Shown here piece by piece: positions 33,801 to 42,100 of a stretch of DNA of 64,000 nucleotides. A program made the position numbers and the translations under genes. Each line of letters opens with the position of its first letter. The stretch's first letter is position 1. The notes beneath the pieces were generated by a model. That model was not told the origin of the DNA and did not search any database. It saw only the letters and a list, made by a program, of their open reading frames with translations. The stretch is from assembly GCA_964632945.1 (NCBI GenBank), contig CAZWCX010000013.1, positions 1 to 64,000 on the forward strand, written 5' to 3'. Origin of the DNA: CAZWCX01 sp964632945. GTDB taxonomy: Bacteria; Planctomycetota; MHYJ01; WSZJ01; CAZWCX01.

Positions 33801-35571
33801 CCCGCTGGGGGCGCACATGCTCGGCTATCGCGCGCAGCAGTTCCCCGGCACCTGGCACGGCGGCAGCGCGCTGGCGACGACGCTCTTCGGCGAACCGCCG
33901 CTGCTCGCGCTCCCCAAGGTTCTGCACGACATGGCGAAGCTCGCGCACCCGGACAACGCAGGGGCGTTCGCGTACGCGGCGCACCCGTTCAGCGGCGGGT
34001 TCGGCTTCGACGCCCATCACCTCGACCAGTCGATCGGGATCACCGCGCCGTTCCGCACCTACGATTTCGTGTCGGACGCATCCGGAACGTTCGTGTTCAA
34101 GGGCCTGCAGGTGATGAACGGGCGCGCGCCCGGTTCGATCCCCGGCGAGGAGATCGACTTCGCGGACGCCAATCCGTTCCTGCACCCCGGGTGGACGGGA
34201 GGCTCCGGATGGGATCGGACGCTGCAGATCGGCCTCCGGTCGTGGCACGAGATCCTGGCCAAGACCATGGCCTGGTCTTTCGTCGACAAGGTCGGCCGGA
34301 AATTCGTCCGCAAGACCTACATTTCCGCCGGCAGCGACGCGCACGGCGACTTCAACTACTCCACCGGCCGGGGGGCGATGCTGATCCCGATGCCGTCCAC
34401 CTTCTCGATGAACAGCGGGCACTTCGCCGACACGGTCTCCTACGTCTTCTCGGCAGGGAAGCCGGGCGCCACCCCCGGGGAACGCGCGCTGGAGGCCCTC
34501 TCCGACGGCAATCACGTGGCCACCGACGGCCCCGTGATCCGGTTTTCGCTGGACGCCGAGGGGCGGTTCGACAGCGACTCGCTGGTCTGGCACGATACGG
34601 TGAGCGCGCATGAGAACGAAAACGGCCGGATCGGCGGCGGCGGGTCGTTCGACGGCTCCGGGACGCTGCTGGCGCGGCGCGGCGAGTCTCACCTCTGGTT
34701 CCGCTATCGCTACGCCGGCTTCCCCGACTACGGTTCCGACGCGGGCGCGGTGAAATCGATCCACGTCTATCGTTCGTCGGACGGCGACCCCAACCCCACG
34801 AAGGACCGCTCGTACGGCGGGTCGATCGAGAAGGTGCTGACGCCGCGGGGCCGCCTGGCCGCGGCCGGAGCGGATGTCGATCACGTGGAGAAGCTCGTCG
34901 CCGCCGAGGAAGGGCTCCCCACCAAGGTCTCCGCCTACGCGCTCGGCGTATTCACCGGCGGCGACCCGGACGGGATCCCGCTCGGACCCGACGAGCGCCG
35001 CGGCTACACCAACCCGGTGTGGGCGATCCCGTACGACGCGGAAGCGATCGTCCTCGCCGTCGACCCCGTCGGAAAGAAGATCGACAAGGGGAAGCTGGAG
35101 CTCCGCCTGCGCTTCGATCTGTCGATGATGCCGCTCCCCTATGCGGCGGGGGTGAAGAAGCTCAGCGCCGCAGGCACCTCGTCCGACAAGTCGGTGCCGC
35201 CGCTGGTCTCCTGTTCCCCGCTCGGGCTCTGGGGAAAGAACCTCGCCACCGGCGCCGATTTCGCCACCGTGACCTACGTCAACGACGCGGCGATCCCGCT
35301 GTCCGGTGAAGAGTATCCTGCGGCGGGGAAGTACACGTTCGTGATCTACTTCCTGGAGCCGCTCAAGGACGTGAACGGAAACGCGCTGCACTCGATCGCC
35401 GTCCCGTTCACGATCGACAAGCCGAAGCCGCCGAAGCCCGCCAAGCCTTGCTTCGTCTCGGCCTCGGCGGAAACCGGGATCGGCGTGGCCGCAGGATGGC
35501 TCGCCCTCGGGCTGCTGGCGGCATTCCGGGCGGCCCGCCGCCGGCGGCGGCGGTCGGACCGCGCGCGGTAG
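30814..35571 (+). CDS. Secreted subtilisin-like protease fused to CARDB-type domains and a PHP-like metallohydrolase domain
   Basis: 1585 aa. Signal peptide 1-28, propeptide-like region to about 200, then an S8 subtilase domain (about 210-440): Asp217 in VLDTGVDGAHPDL, His250 in DDSGHGTAMAG, Asn342 in AAAGND and Ser404 in GGTSVAAA. Two CARDB/NEW3-like beta domains follow (about 475-665). The C-terminal half contains a PHP-type metal site: DTHLHT (870-875), TTDHNNF with Asp927-His928, AAHPFSGGFGFDAHH and GSDAHGD (Asp1175, His1177). The end is Cys1546 in PCFVSASA, a hydrophobic helix (about 1553-1572) and an Arg-rich tail, the three-part form of a C-terminal sorting signal. So the protein may be both protease and phosphoesterase at the cell surface. 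GGGGGACGC precedes the ATG; an AT-rich stretch (30710-30745) may hold the promoter. Confidence 0.88.
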   Translation: MGYGRCRYVLVAGLFALVAWGIGPAGPLPEGAPATAPASRAQADCGAPTPASAAPAHDHDGLPAHTHATGQDALADLPGRRLEIALGGGAIKSFSVLDELLVGLRPDATGRALETLLARHLLSVVRREPSLGAIVVRHDGRGRWEPVLARLRAEPAVAWAEPNHLATTSEPCAHSPGFPGDGPLARHNARVLARCGFRAGGDPTQETGAGMIVAVLDTGVDGAHPDLAGAVLPGRDFLNGDDDSTDDSGHGTAMAGLIAGRVEGDWGIAGIAPGCRILPVKVCDRRGRAGVGDVAGGIVWAADRGAHVISVSLGSRRRSRMLDEAVRYAHARGAVVVAAAGNDNANQAHWPAACEGVIAVGALDADGRASAVTNLSARVDVYAPGERLIVALPRGAFGLAGGTSVAAALVSGAVARLRAAQPGLTPAQVRRWVAAGAHPVEGLADRPGLAGGGRLDLDRLLASAADGGPGLRIIDARCVPAHPRVGSPARVEVEVENAGPATPAPATPVFEGGPALSLTTGPGPLAEGERRVWTLSWVPAETGPVAWTVRLGRAQRRLEARVAAADDRTADLRPVGFEIEEPDAEAGRARVSVTVRNTGNVTLEGLRLTGSVERREIGRTAPDGPLAAGETRTLTLEGPLPEESAGGLREWRIRAECGALSRTWAWRFALGHRHDGRDVEAQWQQAGGVDIIADAPARVVPDRPYVPLLVFVPSRGTAATGPTLRLDHVTVTVKDDPAPAAPGTVVYDDTASPAGPVEPAIAVPGLVLVDEEGEIVTKPGGTPDLNLFLDEALVMNGRHAILRIPRDAFAVPAVPPAGVAKYLQVDVHWTAYAFLGDAVPVKDGTQKWTLRVLFGTTPMPTLPGESRYYDTHLHTIAEWHQSPDPESEPFAPSKAYGGPIQMVREAAYAVGLIEDPADTVNTVITTDHNNFHADPTWAEPDSHLHRPPFGPTSPASSVAADGTVKSEFHRMRELFGLAAGEEITISQETYYAGYAIPLGAHMLGYRAQQFPGTWHGGSALATTLFGEPPLLALPKVLHDMAKLAHPDNAGAFAYAAHPFSGGFGFDAHHLDQSIGITAPFRTYDFVSDASGTFVFKGLQVMNGRAPGSIPGEEIDFADANPFLHPGWTGGSGWDRTLQIGLRSWHEILAKTMAWSFVDKVGRKFVRKTYISAGSDAHGDFNYSTGRGAMLIPMPSTFSMNSGHFADTVSYVFSAGKPGATPGERALEALSDGNHVATDGPVIRFSLDAEGRFDSDSLVWHDTVSAHENENGRIGGGGSFDGSGTLLARRGESHLWFRYRYAGFPDYGSDAGAVKSIHVYRSSDGDPNPTKDRSYGGSIEKVLTPRGRLAAAGADVDHVEKLVAAEEGLPTKVSAYALGVFTGGDPDGIPLGPDERRGYTNPVWAIPYDAEAIVLAVDPVGKKIDKGKLELRLRFDLSMMPLPYAAGVKKLSAAGTSSDKSVPPLVSCSPLGLWGKNLATGADFATVTYVNDAAIPLSGEEYPAAGKYTFVIYFLEPLKDVNGNALHSIAVPFTIDKPKPPKPAKPCFVSASAETGIGVAAGWLALGLLAAFRAARRRRRRSDRAR

Positions 35572-35588
35572 CTCGGAGGAGTCACGAG

Positions 35589-35609
35589 CCGCTTCGCGGT
35601 TCGCGAACC
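35589..35609 (+). terminator. Tandem short palindromes after the protease gene
   Basis: CCGCTTCGCGG (35589-35599) is a 4-bp hairpin with TTC loop, and it runs into the perfect 12-nt palindrome GGTTCGCGAACC (35598-35609). They lie 18-38 nt after the stop codon. No T-tract; termination is a guess. Confidence 0.35.
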
Positions 35610-35735
35610 ACTTGGGTCCGGCCGGCCAGGAAGGCCGTCCGAATCAGGGCTGCCTCGCCCGGCGCGCGACCCTGGGTATCCCGCGCCGGTCGCCCCGCGG
35701 TCCCGGCTGCCGACGCAGCCCGGAGCCCCCAGGTC

Positions 35736-36419
35736 TCACCGGCGCGATCGCGGCCGCGTCTTCGCCGCAATCGCGCCGCCGCCCCGCTTCGCGCGGCGAG
35801 GGGACATCCGACAGGGAATCCGCATCGTCACCCGCGGCGCCCAACGCTTGGGCATCCCCGCCAGCGGCGCGCGCACGACCCGGAACCCGGCCTTGCGGAA
35901 CATCGGCTCCGTCCCGTGGTAGGCGAAGTCCTCATGCACGCGCCCCTCCCCCGCGCGCACGTACGCCTCCACGGCCGGCGCACCCTGCTCCGCCGCGTAC
36001 GCGACCGCGGCCCGGATGAGCGCCAGCGCAACCCCTTCACCCCGCGCCATTCTCCGCACCGTCACGCAGGGGATCACCCAGACCTCCACGTCGTCCACGC
36101 GCGGCGTCGCGCGCGATTGATCGATGCGCACGAACTCCGCGCGCGGAGCCACCGCCACCCATCCCACGGGCTCGCCGCCCCGGTACGCCAGCAACCCCGG
36201 CGCCCGCCGCCGCCCGGCCAGTTCGGTCATCGCCCGCCGCCGGCGCTCCGCCGCGCCCCCCGGCCCGGGCAACTGCCGCGACAGGGACGCATTCAAGCGG
36301 GGATACATGCACCAGCACCCGCTTCCCCAGGTGCTGCGCAGCACCGCCCCCAGGTCGTCCATCCGCACCGGGCGAACGGGCACGAATGTCAGCCCCTCCG
36401 GTTCCCTGCGCTTCGCCAT
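35736..36419 (-). CDS. GNAT-family N-acetyltransferase
   Basis: 227 aa. GNAT core from about 10-190: N-terminal VPVRPVRMDDL strand-turn, GEPVGWVAV (beta 4), VWVIPCVTVRRMARGEGVA, whose RRMARGEGVA part is the pyrophosphate-binding R/Q-x-x-G-x-G/A loop, and EPMFRKAGFRVV with the family FE/FRKxGF ending. The C-terminal 35 residues are basic low complexity. The acceptor substrate is unknown. A GGAGGAG Shine-Dalgarno lies 6 nt before this ATG; upstream in-frame sequence is Arg/Gly-rich and non-coding in appearance. Confidence 0.8.
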   Translation of the reverse strand: MAKRREPEGLTFVPVRPVRMDDLGAVLRSTWGSGCWCMYPRLNASLSRQLPGPGGAAERRRRAMTELAGRRRAPGLLAYRGGEPVGWVAVAPRAEFVRIDQSRATPRVDDVEVWVIPCVTVRRMARGEGVALALIRAAVAYAAEQGAPAVEAYVRAGEGRVHEDFAYHGTEPMFRKAGFRVVRAPLAGMPKRWAPRVTMRIPCRMSPRRAKRGGGAIAAKTRPRSRR

Positions 36420-37090
36420 TTCCGCTCCTCCTCCTCGCTCCAACGTGCCGTCGACCGCCCGCCCATCCCTCCGAAACCCCGTCGGGGCACCTCCCGCGCG
36501 GAAGCGAAACCTCCTCGCGCGCCCGATCCGTCGCAGCCCCATCGAACAGTAGCCGTACCTCCGCCCGGGATCAAGCCTTGCCGTTCCGCCCGCCGACCTT
36601 CCCGGATCACCGGTGCGGAATTCCCCACGGCGTGCGGGAAGTTCCCGGCCCCTTCAGGCCCGATCCCGCAAGACCCGCAGCACCCAAGGCGCCCGCTCCG
36701 AAGGGTCGGGTCGGTCCACCCCGCCCTCTCGCCCGAATTCGCGATCCGCGAGCGCGCCGGGCGGGCCGGACGTCCCACCCCGCACGATAGCCTGGGCGCG
36801 AAGCGGGTCCTTCGGTCGCTCACGGCGAATCGCCCGGCCACAGCCCGACCGAAGCACCCCCGGGTACGGATCGGGAAGGTTCGGTCCCCCCACGCCGAGC
36901 CCCGGTTTCCCCCACCCTGCCGCCCGGTCGGTTGGGGTAGAATCCGTCTGGCATGATGTTTGCGTCCACCTCCGTGCCCGGATCGGGGCGTGGGAACCGT
37001 CCGCGCAGAGACACCGGCGGGGCGTCCCCGAAATGTCCCCGCGCCCGTTCCGGATCGGCAAACGGCGAAGTCTGTGGAAAGGGAGGAGTC
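36420..37090. other. 671-nt divergent region
   Basis: Between the acetyltransferase and the beta-barrel gene, transcribed away from each other. Open frames here lack protein character. TAGAAT in GGGGTAGAATCC (about 36938-36943) is a reasonable -10 for the barrel gene. Nothing else recognised. Confidence 0.4.
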
Positions 37091-38812
37091 ATGGGACGTG
37101 GAAAGTGGCTCGCTTGGGGGTTGGCCTTTCTGCTCGGCGCGCCGGTCGGGACGCTCGACGCGCAGGTGAAGACGGGGGGCAAGAACGAGAGCGCCCGCGC
37201 GATCACCATCAGCGGCTCGCTCGATCTCGAATTCGTCCACCGCAGCGAAGCGGTCAACGAGGTGCTGGACAACGAGTACCAGCGCGCCCGCGCCGCCGGC
37301 ACGACCACCCTGGGCAAGGTGGAAGACGACGACTTCCTGCGTCTGAGCGCGCTGCTGCGCTTCGACGTCGAGCTGGCGGAGAAGGTCAATGCCGTCCTCT
37401 CGATTCAGAACCGGAACATGGGCGGCGCGCTGGCCTCGACCGGCCCGCAGCACGGGACGGCGAACGAGGGGCTGGCCGGCGGAAACGGTTCGACCCAGAA
37501 CACCGGACTCGTGGGCCGGCAGAACGAGTTTGCCGTTTTTCTGGGCGAGGCCTACCTTCAGGTGAAGGAATTCCTCTGGCAGCAGCTCTCCTTCAAGATG
37601 GGCATCCAGAACTTCGGCTACGACTTGCGCGGAAACGGCCAGAACTTCTTCCTCGACATGCGCGTCTCCGAACCCGCCTTTGCCGCACCGCTGACCGAGG
37701 CGTTCGCCGGCAACGTCTACTACGGCCACGAAGTCCCGGCGGGAATCGCGAACACGCACGGCGGCACGGCCGCCCCGGGCAATTTCAACGGCGGGGTCTA
37801 CCGCGACAAGAACCTCGAGGCCGGCGGGCTCAAGCTGACCTGGAACGTCGACGACAATCTCTTCGTCGACATCTTCTGGTTCCAGACCCTGGAAAGTTCG
37901 GCCGGCGCGGCGCACCCGTCCCTGCTGCCGGGGATCGCCGAGACCGACGACCGCGCCGATGAAACCCTGCTCGGCTTCGTCGTCGACTACAACCTGGATG
38001 AAAAGAGCCTGCTGAATTTCCTCTACGCGGGGATCTACGGGGACGACGGCCATGTCGCCGTCCACACCCTCGGGATCGGTCTCGATTACTACATCACGCC
38101 GACGCTCGAAGCCTACCTCGAGTTCTACGGACAGTGGGGCGACTACGGACACGTGTCGATCGAAGGCGCCTTCCCCGTCGCCAACCGCACGCGCGAGATC
38201 GATCACGAGGCCTACGCCGGAATCGTCGGCCTCAAGTACACGTTCGACCACAACCTCAAGCCCTGGGTGGACGTCTCCTTCACGTACATCTCGGGCGACG
38301 ACGGCGACATCAGCACCGACGGGAACAACGGGCCCGACACCAACCACGATTTCGTTTCCTACGAGGACAACGACGCCACGCTGATCCTGGAGAGCAACGA
38401 CTTCGGCCTGGACGTCGACTCGAACTACTGGAAGATCCAGGGGGAAATGGGCATCAGCGCGTCGCTCGACCGGGAGAAGGACTTCAAGGTCCGCACGCTG
38501 CTCGCCTACGCGGAAACCGCGCACTCCCCGACCCGCCGCGGCATCGCCCCTGGGGCGAACGGGCTCGAACTGGACGACGAGCTCGGCCTGGAATGGGACG
38601 TGCGGATGACGTGGAACTACACGGAGAGCCTGACCTTCGGAGTCGAATTCGCCTGGCTGTTCACGGGTGACGACAGCTTCTGGCACGGCGAAGATTCGGG
38701 CGCGCGCACCGGCAGCGCCGGGGGACCGGGGATCGGCGAATCCGACGGCTTCGCGGTGAGCGAAGGCGAGGACATGTGGATGCTCGTGATCGACTCGAAA
38801 CTCCGTTTCTAG
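37091..38812 (+). CDS. Outer-membrane beta-barrel protein (alginate-export/porin-like)
   Basis: 573 aa. Signal peptide 1-24 ending in TLDA-Q. The mature protein alternates amphipathic beta strands and polar turns throughout and ends in a strand terminating in Phe (KLRF), the signal recognised by the BAM complex. Strand-like segments with Asp/Asn-rich loops (for example DNDATLILESNDFGLD) resemble the alginate_exp/porin superfamily. It probably forms a channel for an anionic or carbohydrate solute, but specificity cannot be read. GGGAGGAG lies 2 nt before the ATG, a strong ribosome-binding site that decides the start over an upstream frame extension of 46 codons. Confidence 0.85.
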   Translation: MGRGKWLAWGLAFLLGAPVGTLDAQVKTGGKNESARAITISGSLDLEFVHRSEAVNEVLDNEYQRARAAGTTTLGKVEDDDFLRLSALLRFDVELAEKVNAVLSIQNRNMGGALASTGPQHGTANEGLAGGNGSTQNTGLVGRQNEFAVFLGEAYLQVKEFLWQQLSFKMGIQNFGYDLRGNGQNFFLDMRVSEPAFAAPLTEAFAGNVYYGHEVPAGIANTHGGTAAPGNFNGGVYRDKNLEAGGLKLTWNVDDNLFVDIFWFQTLESSAGAAHPSLLPGIAETDDRADETLLGFVVDYNLDEKSLLNFLYAGIYGDDGHVAVHTLGIGLDYYITPTLEAYLEFYGQWGDYGHVSIEGAFPVANRTREIDHEAYAGIVGLKYTFDHNLKPWVDVSFTYISGDDGDISTDGNNGPDTNHDFVSYEDNDATLILESNDFGLDVDSNYWKIQGEMGISASLDREKDFKVRTLLAYAETAHSPTRRGIAPGANGLELDDELGLEWDVRMTWNYTESLTFGVEFAWLFTGDDSFWHGEDSGARTGSAGGPGIGESDGFAVSEGEDMWMLVIDSKLRF

Positions 38813-38962
38813 CGGGTCGTCTCCATCCTGCCTGAGATCCGGTGTTCGACCGGGGCGACTTTCGCGCCCGGCGTGGCGCGAGGCGGAATCGGGGGATGAC
38901 GGGGCCGCCGCAGGCGCGATGGCCCCCTCTCCCCCGCGCCGGGATCCCGGGGGACGCGATGC

Positions 38963-39634
38963 CTACCCTTTGCCACGCGGGATCAGCCCGGAGATGGACG
39001 AAATCAGGTTCGCGTAGACGTTCGGCACCGGCGCGATCAGGACCGTGCCTGTGCCCTCGAACGTGCTGAGCAGGCCCTCGCCCGACGTCATGGAGCCGAG
39101 GAGCGACTTGCTCGCCTTCTGCACCTCGAACTTCAGGCCGCCGGTGCGGGCGATCGCGAAGCCGCCGTCCACGGACAGCTTCTCCCCTTTCAGCTCCAGA
39201 CGTTCCACCTTGCCATGCGCCTGGACCACGACCTTGCCGGTGCCTTTCACCGAGGTCTGGAACCAGCCTTCGCCGCCGAACAGCGCGGTGACCGCCTTGT
39301 TGCGGATGGCGTTGAGCTCGATCGTCGCGTCGCTGCACACGTACGCGCCCTGGTCGAGAATCCACTCGTCGCCCTGCAGCTCCAGGATCTCGTACTCCCC
39401 GTAGATCGGAGGGCCGAAGAAAATCTCTCCGGTCCCCGTGTAGGTGGGCCGGAAGATGTTCTCCCCGGTGACGAGGCTCTTGAGGAATCCTCCGGCCGAC
39501 GGGGCGGAGGAGGTCATTTCGATCCGGCCGCGCATGTAGTGCAGGGCCCCCGACTCCGCGCGGACCGTCTCGTTGTCGATGACGACCCGGATCATCTTCA
39601 ACGCCTCCCGGGTGACGATTTCGAAGCGAGCCAT
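38963..39634 (-). CDS. AIM24/TIGR00266 family protein
   Basis: 223 aa. Beta-helix-like fold with the family progression: VRAESGALHYMRGRIEM near the start, GTGEIFFGPP, the EWILDQGAYVCSDATIEL segment, GGEGWFQTSVKGTGKVVVQAHG, and the FAIARTGGLKFEVQ and GEGLLSTFEGTGTVLIAPVP ends. Bacterial AIM24-like proteins are mostly uncharacterised; the mitochondrial relative affects inner-membrane organisation. GGGAGAAGG sits 3 nt before the ATG. Convergent with the barrel gene. Confidence 0.9.
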   Translation of the reverse strand: MARFEIVTREALKMIRVVIDNETVRAESGALHYMRGRIEMTSSAPSAGGFLKSLVTGENIFRPTYTGTGEIFFGPPIYGEYEILELQGDEWILDQGAYVCSDATIELNAIRNKAVTALFGGEGWFQTSVKGTGKVVVQAHGKVERLELKGEKLSVDGGFAIARTGGLKFEVQKASKSLLGSMTSGEGLLSTFEGTGTVLIAPVPNVYANLISSISGLIPRGKG

Positions 39635-39714
39635 GGGCCTTCTCCCTTTCCTGAAGCGAATCGAATGTCCGGATCCCGGACGGATCCCGATGCTCGCATG
39701 GAGGGGCGAGTGGG

Positions 39715-40083
39715 TCAAGCCAATCGTCGCCCCGGCCTTACGGGGTTCCGATGGGACCGGCGCGGTTCGGGCCCGGCGGGATCCTGCCGCACCCGCGTGG
39801 GCTTCGCGCGCCCGGGACGCCGACGCGACCCGCGGCGGGGGGCGGATCGACCCGCGCGGGCCGTGCCGCTGTTTGCCCGCGCGAACGCCGCGCGCGCCTC
39901 GGGCGACCCTTTGGGGAGCCAGAGCGCCTCGCGCTCCCAGGAGGCTCCCCGGTTCGAATAGGCCTCCGCGAACCCCGGGTGGAGGGCGAGGGCCTGGTCG
40001 AAGTCGGCGCGCGCGGCCGCGTGGTGAGGACGCGGATCCTGCCCGGCGCGCGCGGCCAGCGAGGCCAGACGCAGGTCGGGCAT
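39715..40083 (-). CDS. Short TPR-containing ORF, possibly a remnant of a kinase-TPR gene
   Basis: 122 aa. Residues 8-60 are an almost perfect copy of the repeat unit found in the kinase-TPR proteins of this window: RAGQDP loop, ADFDQALALHP, AEAYSNRGASW. After about residue 70 the sequence becomes Arg/Pro-rich and unstructured. It has one complete repeat only, so it is either a truncated relic or a tiny stand-alone TPR protein. AGGCGAG precedes the ATG closely. Confidence 0.4.
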   Translation of the reverse strand: MPDLRLASLAARAGQDPRPHHAAARADFDQALALHPGFAEAYSNRGASWEREALWLPKGSPEARAAFARANSGTARAGRSAPRRGSRRRPGRAKPTRVRQDPAGPEPRRSHRNPVRPGRRLA

Positions 40084-40377
40084 GGCTCGCCTGGATTGCG
40101 CCGACGCGGACGAACGGATTCCTCGAGGCGAGGTTCAGCGTAGTCGCCGGGAGCGCCGGGCGCAAGCCACTCTCCGGCCCGCGAAAGACCCGCCCGGCCG
40201 AAATCCGATTGCCGCGCGGGTCCCGACCCCTGCGCCCGTTCCCGGCGGCGAACGGGCACCCCGCAGGCGCGTCAGCGGAGGAATGCAGGGTCGCCCGGAC
40301 CGTTCGCGCGGCGCATCGTGGTGCGATCCGAGCCGCGATCGGACCTGGACGCGCGCCGAACCGGGGTTGCGACCCGA

Positions 40378-41166
40378 TCAGCGATTCTGCTTCGGCGGAC
40401 GCGGCGCCTCGATCCGCCAGCGCCCGTCCTCGAATCGGGCGTCCTCGGGGAAACCCTGCGTGTTCTCCGCCTCATAGAGGATCCGCATCCGTCCTGACCC
40501 GGCGCGCTCGAAACGGACGCGTTCGAGGACCCCGGCGGCCAGGCCGACCGAGGAGAGCGCGCGACCGCGCCACTGGTCTTCCACGTCCTTTCCCGCCGCG
40601 GCCTCCCGCGCCTTCAGCCCATCGACCGACTCGAAATAGTACGGCAGCATGTCGAGCATGAATCGGCGTCCCTCGGGCGCAATCCGCTCGAGATGCGACC
40701 CGTCGTGAAGCAGGATGCGACCGGTCAAGCCGTACCCGGCGAGCGTGGTTTCCATCCGCGCAAGTTTCTCCTGCAACCGCTGCATCTCCGCCTTGCCCCT
40801 CGCGTTCGGGGCGCCGCCGAGCTGGTCATGCAGGTAATCCGCGAGCCCCGCGAACCCTGCACCGGCCGCCTCCTCGGCCCCGATCATCCATCCGAACCAC
40901 GCGGCACCCCGTTGCGTCAGCGCCTCGGACGCATCGGCCATGTGCTCATCGCAGCCCATCATCCGGTCGAAACAGGCTCGCAGCGCGCGCTCCAGGGCGT
41001 AGCGCACCGCCACCTCGTCGTCGCTGATCTCCGGCAGCAGTTGCGGGGGCGGCGCCGAACGTCGAACCCCGGGCGAAACCGCACGCGCCGGTTCGTGCGC
41101 CGCTCGCGCAGGGGGGGGCGCGATCGGGTCGTCCGGCCCCTCGACGGCGGCGGAGCGGGGGAGCAC
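40378..41166 (-). CDS. Hypothetical soluble protein
   Basis: 262 aa from a GTG start. After a Pro/Ala-rich N-terminus (1-45) comes a helical region (50-160) with RALRACFDRMMGCDEHM and a RLQEKLARMETTL helix, then IRILYEAENTQGF. No family recognised. The start is weak: no Shine-Dalgarno, and the frame is continuous with the upstream membrane-protein gene except for its TGA stop (see findings). Confidence 0.6.
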   Translation of the reverse strand: MLPRSAAVEGPDDPIAPPPARAAHEPARAVSPGVRRSAPPPQLLPEISDDEVAVRYALERALRACFDRMMGCDEHMADASEALTQRGAAWFGWMIGAEEAAGAGFAGLADYLHDQLGGAPNARGKAEMQRLQEKLARMETTLAGYGLTGRILLHDGSHLERIAPEGRRFMLDMLPYYFESVDGLKAREAAAGKDVEDQWRGRALSSVGLAAGVLERVRFERAGSGRMRILYEAENTQGFPEDARFEDGRWRIEAPRPPKQNR

Positions 41167-41202
41167 GGCATCCGGTCGTCCCGCGACCGGCCGAGGAGAC
41201 CC

Positions 41203-41640
41203 TCACCCCTTGCTGCGCGGAGGCTCCGGAATCGTTCCGCGCACCCGATCGGACTCCGGCCGCCCCGGCCCGGCTCCACTCAAGGCCAATCGCAGCACCC
41301 CCGCGCCTGCCGTCACGATGCGCCCCGGGTGAATGCGCGGCTGAAGCCAGAGCAGTCCGACCAGCAACAACCCGTTCCAAAAGGCGATGACCTTGCCCAC
41401 CAGCGGCAACCAATCGACCCGACCTCCGGTTCGGCGACGATGGTCCGCCCCCAGGCTGACGGCCAAGGCGAATGGAAAGACCACGAGTCCCGCGGCCAGA
41501 CCCACCAGGACCCCGATCGCCGTCCAGCGCGAAACCGGCAGGGGAAGCGAGGCCACCCACGGACCCACCTCGCTGCACGCCACCGTCACGGCGGCCGCCG
41601 CGGTCGCCAGCGCCACACCCATCCAGCCCAGTCCCGCCAT
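41203..41640 (-). CDS. Small membrane protein
   Basis: 145 aa with three to four hydrophobic helices (about 5-25, 35-60, 80-100 and 112-125). No recognised family. GGAGGG lies 8 nt before the ATG. The stop TGA (41205-41203) is in frame with the following gene, 13 codons before its GTG. Confidence 0.65.
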   Translation of the reverse strand: MAGLGWMGVALATAAAAVTVACSEVGPWVASLPLPVSRWTAIGVLVGLAAGLVVFPFALAVSLGADHRRRTGGRVDWLPLVGKVIAFWNGLLLVGLLWLQPRIHPGRIVTAGAGVLRLALSGAGPGRPESDRVRGTIPEPPRSKG

Positions 41641-42100
41641 GGTCGTTCCCTCCACCGGTTCCCGGCCAGGTCCCCATCCGCTCGACCCCGCCCGGGCCAT
41701 TCCGGATACGCAAGCCGCATACCCCGATTCCCCGGCCCCCGCCCGGCCGCGGTCGGTCCGGGATCCAGCGCCCGGCAACACCGCAAATCTTGCAAGATCA
41801 GCACTTTGTGAGATCGCGAATTCGGAGAGCCCGTCCGTCCCCCGGGAAATGCGCCGCCGCCGGCGTTGCTCAGGGAAGGAGCAGGTACGCAGGACAGCGC
41901 ATTCTCCGTCGGCGGGCGCCCCCCACGCCGGGCAGGGGAGCGGGATCCGGACCATTGGCTGGCGCGAAAGCAGGCCTGGGCGCCGGACCGCGCCGATCGG
42001 TTCGATGACGGAGAAGTCGACGGCGCGTGGCAGAAGGAGCGGATCCAAAAGGGGGAGTGACGGCGCGACTCCCCCCGCGACGCCCACACTTCGGTGATCC
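41641..42100. promoter_or_regulatory. 460-nt region with a 12-nt palindrome
   Basis: No credible gene. ATCTTGCAAGAT at 41787-41798 is a perfect palindrome in a locally AT-richer stretch (41785-41825) about 150 nt upstream of the small membrane-protein start, so it could be an operator. Nothing else recognised. Confidence 0.35.
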
